Source of the DNA: Pseudomonadota bacterium
Lineage (GTDB): Bacteria; Pseudomonadota; Alphaproteobacteria; Rhizobiales; Rhizobiaceae
Direction: 5' to 3'
Length of the DNA stretch: 38,642 nt
NCBI GenBank assembly: GCA_023399635.1
Contig: JAEWOP010000171.1
Span: 1 to 38,642, forward strand
Positions 32,962-38,642 of the stretch are shown one piece after another; the first letter of the stretch is position 1; every line of letters begins with the position of its first letter. Both the position numbers and the translations under genes were made by a program. The notes below the pieces were generated by a model. That model was given only the letters and a program-made list of their open reading frames with translations, searched no databases and was not told the DNA's origin.

Positions 32962-33669
32962 TCAACCGCCCTCTTCCGCATTCCCGACCTCGTTCAGAAC
33001 TTCCGCAGCCAATTGACGCGTGATTCGGGTGCCGCGGGCAAGCGCCAGCCGGTCCAACCGCTCCACGATCGTCTGGGCCGCAGCCAGCGACCGCTCCATC
33101 CGGGTGACGATATAGCCGACGAGCTTGTCATCGATGTAAAGCTGGCGGTCGGCGAAGAGCTTGACGATGACCTGGGCCAGCAGGTCCTCGTCCGGTTCGC
33201 CAATCTCTACCACTGTCGCCGCTTTCAGGCGCGAGCGCAGATCCGGAAGCGTGACCGGCCAAGACATGGGCCAGAGGCGCGAGGTAATGAGCAGGCTGTG
33301 GCCGTTCTCGCGGACGCTGTTGATGACATGGAAAAGTTCCGTATCATCGAAGCCCTGACGTTCGGCATCCTCGAACAGGACCGGACCGTCCGCTGCCAAC
33401 TTAGCAGCTCCTGATCCGGCCCTGGGGTGAACGTCCTTCGCGCCGCTCCTCGCGCGCCAGATAGCAGCCAGGTGCGACTTGCCGGAACCTACCGGCCCGG
33501 CCAGGACGACCACCGGGGACGGCCAATGAGGCCAATGATCGATGATGGAAACGGCAGCATCGAGACGCTCCGAGACAAGGAGATCGTCGCGTCCCGTCGC
33601 CGTATCATAGGGAAAAGCAAGCGGCAGCTGCTCATGGCGCCGCCGGTCGCGTTCTGCGTTGTCGGTCAT
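32962..33669 (-). CDS. hdaA: HdaA, DnaA-inactivating AAA+ protein
   Basis: This 235-residue DnaA-like AAA+ protein promotes hydrolysis of ATP on DnaA and so prevents re-initiation of replication. The N-terminal QLPLAFPYD (residues 14-22) is the sliding-clamp-binding motif of Hda proteins. Walker A is AGPVGSGKSHL (57-67), Walker B is PVLFEDAER (96-104), and sensor-type SLLITSRLWPMSWPV follows. It lacks the DnaA DNA-binding domain IV. I start at MTDNAERDRR. The ATG overlaps the stop of the AI-2E-family gene as ATGA, so the two are translationally coupled. Alphaproteobacterial annotation often calls this gene 'DnaA-like protein'. Confidence 0.92.
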   Translation of the reverse strand: MTDNAERDRRRHEQLPLAFPYDTATGRDDLLVSERLDAAVSIIDHWPHWPSPVVVLAGPVGSGKSHLAAIWRARSGAKDVHPRAGSGAAKLAADGPVLFEDAERQGFDDTELFHVINSVRENGHSLLITSRLWPMSWPVTLPDLRSRLKAATVVEIGEPDEDLLAQVIVKLFADRQLYIDDKLVGYIVTRMERSLAAAQTIVERLDRLALARGTRITRQLAAEVLNEVGNAEEGG

Positions 33670-34808
33670 GGCTTGTCCCGGGAGTGCTCCAGCACCTTCG
33701 GCTGCGACGCCTCTTCCCATGGAAGTGCAGCGACGCGCCCGTAGTAGAGGTCGCTGTCAAGATACCGCGACAGGGCAAAGCGGACAAGCACGCCAACCAC
33801 GGCGGCCGCCGGAACCGCGATCAGGAGGCCGACAAAGCCGAAGATCAGGCCGAACGCAAACAGCGCGAACATCAGCCACACCGGGTGGACGCCGATCCGC
33901 GAGCCCATCAGCTTGGGCTGCAAAATATTTCCCTCGATGAACTGGCCGGCGAAGAAGACGGCTGCCGTCGCGATGATCCAGGTATAGTCCGGCCAGAACT
34001 GGACGAGTGCGACCCCCACCGAAAGAAGCAATCCGACGAATGAACCGATATAGGGGATGAAGCTGATCAGGCCTGCGGCAAAGCCGATGAGGAGCCCGAA
34101 GTTCAACCCGATCAAGGACAGGCCGATGGCATAGAAGGCTCCAAGGATGAGGCAGATGGAGCCCTGGCCGCGAACGAAGCCCGCGATGGCACCATCCATG
34201 TCCAGCGCCAGTTGCCGGACCGTTCCGACCTGATCTCGCGGGATCCAGCTATCAACCTTCGCGATCATCTTGTCCCAGTCGAGAAGGATGTAGAAGGCCA
34301 CAACGGGCGTCACGACGAGCAAGGAAACTATGTCGAGCAGTGTCTTGCCCGAAGCCCAGATCTGGCGAAGAAGGCCGGTGATGAAGCCTGCCCCTTCCGA
34401 CATGACGTTGGAGAAGTTCTGCTTGGCGGTCTCGATCTGTGCGCTCAGCCAATCCGGAAGAAAGGCGTCAGGGGTGGCGATCAGTTCCTGCAGGCGCGAT
34501 ACATAGCCCGGCAGTGCGGCTGCAAAATCATTTAACTGGCTGACGATCACGGGAATGATGATCATCAGCGACAGGACGAAGACAAGGACGAAGCAGACGA
34601 GGATCACCACGCTTGCCATCATCCGGCTCAGGCCCCGCCTCTCCAGCCAGTCGGCTACCGGATCGAGGAAATAAGCCAACGCCATACCCGCCACGAAGGG
34701 CAGGAGGATGGACCGGAAGGCCCAGAGGAAGATGACGAACACCACAAGCGCCGCCACCCAGAAGAGGATGTGACGGCGCAGGTTCGCACCGGTGATGTGA
34801 TAGGGCAT
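33666..34808 (-). CDS. AI-2E-family (PerM-like) permease
   Basis: This 380-residue protein has about eight membrane spans: an N-terminal pair (HILFWVAALVVFVIFLWAFR, ILLPFVAGMALAYFLDPVAD), a pair after the coupling segment, an amphipathic middle (LPGYVSRLQELIATP ... IETAKQNFSNVM), and a C-terminal group containing GFAAGLISFIPYIGSFVGLL and GNILQPKLMGSRIGVHPVWL. The last pattern is diagnostic of the family. The name comes from E. coli TqsA, an autoinducer-2 exporter, but most members transport unknown solutes. I start at MPYHITGANL, giving the usual length. It is divergent from purM and overlaps hdaA by four bases. Confidence 0.93.
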   Translation of the reverse strand: MPYHITGANLRRHILFWVAALVVFVIFLWAFRSILLPFVAGMALAYFLDPVADWLERRGLSRMMASVVILVCFVLVFVLSLMIIIPVIVSQLNDFAAALPGYVSRLQELIATPDAFLPDWLSAQIETAKQNFSNVMSEGAGFITGLLRQIWASGKTLLDIVSLLVVTPVVAFYILLDWDKMIAKVDSWIPRDQVGTVRQLALDMDGAIAGFVRGQGSICLILGAFYAIGLSLIGLNFGLLIGFAAGLISFIPYIGSFVGLLLSVGVALVQFWPDYTWIIATAAVFFAGQFIEGNILQPKLMGSRIGVHPVWLMFALFAFGLIFGFVGLLIAVPAAAVVGVLVRFALSRYLDSDLYYGRVAALPWEEASQPKVLEHSRDKP

Positions 34809-34981
34809 CCGAGCCTTCCTCTTTGGTTGCCGCAGCCGGCACATCGATAGGATGGGGCCGGCTTGCCGGTCAAGTACAGCGACTTTCCGTGCCCGCTATC
34901 CCCCGTCAACACGGGCGAAGCGCTTGCATAAGCGCGCAACCCATGCAATGGCCCTCGAAGCTTCACGAGCGGAGACAGGCA

Positions 34982-36055
34982 ATGAGCGAGACGGGCAAGA
35001 ACGGCCTCACCTATAGCGACGCCGGGGTGGATATCGACGCCGGGAACCTGATGGTCGAGAAGATCAAGCCCGCCGTCCGCTCCACCCGCCGGCCCGGCGC
35101 TGTTGGCGAGATCGGCGGCTTCGGCGGCCTCTTCGACCTCCGCGCTGCCGGCTTCACCGACCCTGTGCTGGTCGCCGCCAATGACGGCGTTGGCACCAAG
35201 CTCAAGATCGCCATCGACGCTGACCGCCACGATACCGTCGGAATCGACCTCGTCGCCATGTGCGTCAACGATCTCGTCGTGCAGGGTGCCGAGCCCCTTT
35301 TCTTCCTCGACTATTTTGCCACCGGCAAGCTGGATCCGGACCAGGGTGCTGCGATCGTGCAAGGCATCGCGGAAGGCTGCCGCCAGGCAGGCTGCGCTTT
35401 GATTGGCGGCGAGACGGCGGAAATGCCCGGCATGTATGCCGGCGGTGACTACGACCTGGCCGGTTTTGCCGTCGGTGCGGCCGAGCGGGGCCAGTTACTG
35501 CCGGTCGGCGATATTGCGGAAGGCGACCTTATTCTCGGGCTCACCTCCTCCGGCGTCCATTCGAACGGCTTCTCGCTGGTGCGCAAGATCGTGTCGGTGT
35601 CAAAGCTCGGCTGGGACGATGCTGCTCCCTTCGCCGAGGGCAAGACGCTTGGTGAAGCGCTGCTGACGCCGACCCGCATCTACGTCAAGTCGCTCCTCAA
35701 GGTGATCCGCAAGACTGGCGCGATCAAGGCGCTGGCGCATATCACCGGCGGCGGCTTTCCGGAGAACATCCCGCGCGTGCTACCGAAGAACCTTGCCGCC
35801 GAGATCGATCTCGACTCCATCCCCGTCACCCCCGTCTTCTCCTGGCTTGCCGCGACCGGTGGCGTAGAGGCGAGCGAGATGCTGCGGACCTTCAACTGCG
35901 GCATCGGTATGATTGCGGTCGTTGCTGCGGAAAATGCCGAAGCTGTGACTGATATACTTTCTGCGGAGAGCGAAGTGGTCGTGCCACTCGGCCGGATGGT
36001 GTCTCGTTCGGAAGGCGGGCCCGGGGTCATCTATCAGGGCACCCTTGCCCTATGA
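34982..36055 (+). CDS. purM: Phosphoribosylformylglycinamidine cyclo-ligase (AIR synthetase)
   Basis: This 357-residue ATP-dependent enzyme closes the imidazole ring in purine synthesis, forming aminoimidazole ribonucleotide. It shows the N-terminal LTYSDAGVDIDAGNLMVEKI, GGFGGLFDL, and ATP-site residues in VAANDGVGTKLKIAID. It also has DLVVQGAEPLFFLDYFATGK and CALIGGETAEMPGMYAGGDY, the purM/selD-family signature. I start at MSETGKNG; the frame is open 53 codons upstream through the promoter region. A likely ribosome site is GGAGACAGGC just upstream. It overlaps purN by four bases and is divergent from the AI-2E gene across 173 bp. Confidence 0.97.
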   Translation: MSETGKNGLTYSDAGVDIDAGNLMVEKIKPAVRSTRRPGAVGEIGGFGGLFDLRAAGFTDPVLVAANDGVGTKLKIAIDADRHDTVGIDLVAMCVNDLVVQGAEPLFFLDYFATGKLDPDQGAAIVQGIAEGCRQAGCALIGGETAEMPGMYAGGDYDLAGFAVGAAERGQLLPVGDIAEGDLILGLTSSGVHSNGFSLVRKIVSVSKLGWDDAAPFAEGKTLGEALLTPTRIYVKSLLKVIRKTGAIKALAHITGGGFPENIPRVLPKNLAAEIDLDSIPVTPVFSWLAATGGVEASEMLRTFNCGIGMIAVVAAENAEAVTDILSAESEVVVPLGRMVSRSEGGPGVIYQGTLAL

Positions 36056-36729
36056 TCCCGGCGGACGGCCACAGCCGGAAACGCGTCGTTGTCTTCATCT
36101 CCGGCGGCGGCTCGAACATGCTGACGCTGGCGAAGGCGTGCGAGGCGACGGGATGGCCGGCAGAGATATCCTGCGTCATCTCCGACAAGGCTTCGGCTGG
36201 TGGACTGGCGAAAGCCGAGGCGCTCGGCATCCCTACGAGGGTCTTCGAGAGGAAGGCTTTTGCGAGCAAGTCCGAGCATGAGGAGGCAATCCTCGCTGCG
36301 CTCGACGAGATCGCACCGGACATCATCTGCCTCGCCGGCTACATGCGGCTCCTTTCCGCCGACTTCATCCGCCGCCACCAAGGGAAGATCCTCAACATCC
36401 ACCCTTCCCTGCTGCCGCTCTTTCCCGGCCTCCATACCCACCAACGCGCTATCGACGCGGGCATGAAGATCGCTGGCTGCACCGTGCATTTCGTGACGGA
36501 AGGGATGGACGAGGGGCCGATCATCGCACAGGCGGCCGTTCCTGTTCTGGCTAAGGACACCGCGGACACGCTCGCTGCCCGTATCCTGACCGTGGAACAT
36601 CAACTCTATCCGCTGGCGCTGAAGCTGGTGGCGGAGGGCAAGGTGCGGATGGAGGATGGGCGCGCCGTGACGACGCCCGTGGCGAATGCCGAGCTTGCGG
36701 AACAGAGGCTGATCTCCGGCGGGCTCTAG
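36052..36729 (+). CDS. purN: Phosphoribosylglycinamide formyltransferase
   Basis: This 225-residue enzyme moves a formyl group from 10-formyltetrahydrofolate to GAR. It shows the N-terminal phosphate loop VVFISGGGSNM (13-23), the catalytic triad Asn115 and His117 in ILNIHPSLLP, Asp153 in TEGMDEGPIIAQ, and the LCLAGYMRLLS-type segment (IICLAGYMRL, 91-100). Its ATG overlaps the purM stop (ATGA), the standard purMN coupling. The C-terminal stretch (LISGGL) is ordinary. It converges on the Nudix gene with 13 bp between their stops and no terminator. Confidence 0.96.
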   Translation: MIPADGHSRKRVVVFISGGGSNMLTLAKACEATGWPAEISCVISDKASAGGLAKAEALGIPTRVFERKAFASKSEHEEAILAALDEIAPDIICLAGYMRLLSADFIRRHQGKILNIHPSLLPLFPGLHTHQRAIDAGMKIAGCTVHFVTEGMDEGPIIAQAAVPVLAKDTADTLAARILTVEHQLYPLALKLVAEGKVRMEDGRAVTTPVANAELAEQRLISGGL

Positions 36730-36742
36730 CGGTTCAAACGCT

Positions 36743-37333
36743 CTACAGCTTGTCCCGGTTCAATGCCGCCCACTGCAGGAGCATGATCGTCTTGCCGTCG
36801 CAGATCTCGCCGGTGCCGATCATGGCCAGCGCGTTGTCGAGCGGGATTTCCAGAACCTCGATGTCCTCGTGCTCCTCGTCCAGGCCACCACCGTCATGGA
36901 CCTGGTGGCTGAGATCGATCGGTGCATAGAAGAAATGGATGCGCTCGGTGACCGCGCCGGGCGACATGAAGCACTCGAACAGGAAGCGGACCTCGCGGAC
37001 CTCATAACCTGTTTCCTCGACTGCTTCGCGCCGTATCGCCTCTTCCGGATGGTCGCCATCCAGAAGACCAGCCGGAGTCTCGATCACCCAACCGGAGTGA
37101 CCAGCCACGTAAGCTGGCATCCGGAACTGCTTGACCAGAACGACGACCTGCCGCGGCGGATCATAGAGAAGGATCGTGGCACCGTGGCCGCGGTCATAGC
37201 ATTCGCGCGAGAGACGGTGAATTTCACCACGGGAGTTCGTGTAGTCGAAGGTCACCTTGCGCAGGTGGTACCAGTCTTCCGAGAGCGTCTTGTCCTCGAC
37301 GATCTCGACCTTGGCATTCTCCAGTTTGCTCAT
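36743..37333 (-). CDS. Nudix hydrolase, NudK-like (GDP-mannose pyrophosphatase type)
   Basis: This 196-residue protein has a Nudix box at about residues 89-111 (PAGLLDGDHPEE, then AIRREAVEETGYEV). The usual first Glu is Asp (GD), as in NudK. The N-terminal beta strands (RKVTFDYTNSRGEIHRLSRE, VVVLVKQFRMPAY) also match the NudK/ADP-ribose pyrophosphatase branch. NudK of E. coli hydrolyses GDP-mannose and related sugar nucleotides. Its ATG overlaps the stop of the molybdopterin oxidoreductase gene (ATGA), so it is the second gene of that operon. Substrate assignment rests on sequence resemblance. Confidence 0.85.
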   Translation of the reverse strand: MSKLENAKVEIVEDKTLSEDWYHLRKVTFDYTNSRGEIHRLSRECYDRGHGATILLYDPPRQVVVLVKQFRMPAYVAGHSGWVIETPAGLLDGDHPEEAIRREAVEETGYEVREVRFLFECFMSPGAVTERIHFFYAPIDLSHQVHDGGGLDEEHEDIEVLEIPLDNALAMIGTGEICDGKTIMLLQWAALNRDKL

Positions 37334-38642
37334 GCGATTTCCTTGCGCAGCCAGACGCGATTGTCATGAAAGGCCGCACCCCCATAGGGAGCGACGGCAT
37401 CGGCGCCGGTGAGGACGTTGATCCCCTCCCCGTCGAGATGCGCCTTGTTGGGCCATAGACCCTCGGCGATCAGCACTCCGGGTTTGGCGCCGGGCACAAT
37501 GCGTGCATGCAGGCGGATCTCGCCGCGCGTGTTACCGAGGCGGACGACGTCGCCATCGAGGATACCGAGACGAAGCGCGTCGGAAGGCTCGATCATCACC
37601 TCCGGCCGGCCTTCCTTCTGTGCGGAGGTCGGCGTCTCGGCGAAGGTCGAGTTGAGGAAGTTGCGGGCGGGCGACGTTGCCAGGCGGAGGGGATGCTCGG
37701 CATCGGCCTCCTCGATCACCGGGACGTAGTCGGGAAACCTCGGCAGCGCCGCGACCGGCCCCATGGGCCCGAGGCTCTTCGGCGGACGATTGGGCGACGG
37801 GCCGTTTTCCCAATCGGGGCTGAAGCGGAATTTCCCGTCCGGATAGCCGAAGCCCCTGAGGTAATGGGCCGTGTCGAAATCCGGTTGCGCATCGATCCAG
37901 CGCTGCAGGGCCAAGCTGTCGTAGCCGGGCCAACCGCTGGCGGCGAGCATGCGGTCGATGTGCTCGCGTTCCGACAGACCGAAGCCCGGGAAATGCGAGA
38001 CGCCAAGGCGCTTGGCCAACTCCTCGATGACGAAAAGGTTGGTCCGCACCGTATCCGGCGGCTCCACAAGCTTCGGGCCAAGCAGGATGTGGTTCTGGCC
38101 GCCGGCGCGATAGAGGTCGTCATGCTCCAGGAACATCGTTGCCGGCAGGACGACGTCGGCCATCTCGGCCGTTTCCGTGAGGAAATGCTCGTGGACGGCG
38201 ACGAACAGGTCATCACGTGCAAACCCCTGCTTCACGAGGCGCTGCTCCGGCGCGACGTTGACGGGGTTGGTGTTCTGGATCAGCAGCGCCGTCACCGGTC
38301 CGCGGTGGCGCAGCGCGTCGGCATCCCCCGTTAGCACGCGGCCGATCTGGGACTGGTCGAGCATGCGGATATCGGGATCGGCGTAAGCCGTGCCCATCAG
38401 TTCCGACTTGTTCAGGCGGAAGATATCGCCGTTGTTGTGGAAGGCGCCGCCCCCCTCGTACTGCCAGGAGCCGAGGACGGTGGCGACCGACAGCGCGGCG
38501 TGCATGGAGACCGTGCCGTTGCGCTGGCGCCCGAAGCCGTAACCGAGGCGGAAGAAGGTCTTCTTCGTGGTGCCGACGAGGCGGGCGAAGGCTTCGATCT
38601 CCTCCACCGTCAGCCCCGTGATCGCAGATGCCCACTCCGGCG
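37330..38642 (-). CDS. Molybdopterin-dependent oxidoreductase, C-terminal portion (runs off window)
   Basis: The frame runs in from the right edge (PEWASAITGLTVEEIE...) and gives 436 residues. They contain the molybdopterin-binding domain features ATVLGSWQYEGGGAFHNNGD, TALLIQNTNPVNVAPEQRLV, and ETAEMADVVLPATMFLEHDD, and the C-terminal dinucleotide-binding domain (EPSDALRLGILDGDVVRLGN, GINVLTGADAVAPYGGAAFH). These belong to the formate dehydrogenase / BisC / nitrate reductase superfamily. The N-terminal part, which would tell whether a 4Fe-4S cluster and which Mo ligand are present, lies outside the window, so the substrate cannot be named. The Nudix gene follows with a four-base overlap. Confidence 0.9.
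   Translation of the reverse strand, partial: PEWASAITGLTVEEIEAFARLVGTTKKTFFRLGYGFGRQRNGTVSMHAALSVATVLGSWQYEGGGAFHNNGDIFRLNKSELMGTAYADPDIRMLDQSQIGRVLTGDADALRHRGPVTALLIQNTNPVNVAPEQRLVKQGFARDDLFVAVHEHFLTETAEMADVVLPATMFLEHDDLYRAGGQNHILLGPKLVEPPDTVRTNLFVIEELAKRLGVSHFPGFGLSEREHIDRMLAASGWPGYDSLALQRWIDAQPDFDTAHYLRGFGYPDGKFRFSPDWENGPSPNRPPKSLGPMGPVAALPRFPDYVPVIEEADAEHPLRLATSPARNFLNSTFAETPTSAQKEGRPEVMIEPSDALRLGILDGDVVRLGNTRGEIRLHARIVPGAKPGVLIAEGLWPNKAHLDGEGINVLTGADAVAPYGGAAFHDNRVWLRKEIA

Noticed and set aside
31056..33023. A 655-codon open frame on the plus strand opposite ppk and hdaA
   Set aside because: It is antisense to two clearly conserved genes, has a His/Gln/Arg-rich composition, no ribosome site and no recognisable domain. 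Long antisense frames are expected in GC-rich DNA.
1..38642. CRISPR array, tRNA or rRNA gene, insertion sequence, prophage
   Set aside because: No spaced direct repeats, no cloverleaf-like intergenic sequence, and no transposase or phage gene seen in any intergenic gap.

Overview
The window comes from the chromosome of a Rhizobiaceae-type alphaproteobacterium (the Rhizobium/Agrobacterium/Ensifer/Shinella group; genus not resolved). The evidence is the GC-rich sequence, the gene order glyA-nrdR-ribD-ribE and ribH-nusB, an ldtR-ldtP pair next to glyA, a ppk-ppx-hdaA cluster upstream of purMN, and the lineage-typical families DUF6163, BA14K and DUF1236. Almost everything is core housekeeping. 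I found no tRNA or rRNA gene, insertion sequence, prophage or CRISPR array.

Region 1 (1-10.0 kb, minus strand) is a riboflavin/one-carbon block. glyA, nrdR, ribD and ribE run in close succession, and ribH, nusB and an MFS gene cut by the window edge continue it. Between ribE and ribH lies about 5 kb of accessory genes: a VOC protein, a group-III truncated globin, two Rnk-type RNA-polymerase-binding proteins, a DMT exporter, a CcdA antitoxin whose CcdB partner carries an in-frame TGA, and a decayed DUF2200 gene. This is the most plastic stretch of the window.

Region 2 (10-22.5 kb) holds the L,D-transpeptidase gene ldtP and its MarR-type regulator ldtR (cell-wall cross-linking and stress), DUF6163, hemB (haem), an RDD membrane protein, bpt (N-end-rule leucyltransferase), a second DMT transporter, parC, an unrecognised 397-residue exported protein, a SulP anion transporter split by a one-base frameshift, and a DUF1236 protein.

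Region 3 (22.5-29 kb) holds aspS with a non-discriminating AspRS signature, several very small exported or membrane proteins (BA14K, a 64-residue single-span protein, an 81-residue exported protein), two candidate divergent microgenes of 41 and 42 codons around 25.5-25.8 kb, an MFS transporter and rnd.

Region 4 (29-38.6 kb) couples polyphosphate metabolism (ppk, ppx) with hdaA (DnaA inactivation) and an AI-2E-family permease on the minus strand. purM-purN (purine synthesis) diverges from these, and a NudK-like Nudix hydrolase overlaps the 3' end of a molybdopterin oxidoreductase gene that runs off the window.

No clear new multi-gene system is visible. The items most worth a second look are the ccdAB module with a nonsense-interrupted toxin, the accessory island in the riboflavin cluster, and the paired microgenes with a shared palindrome and their own terminator.
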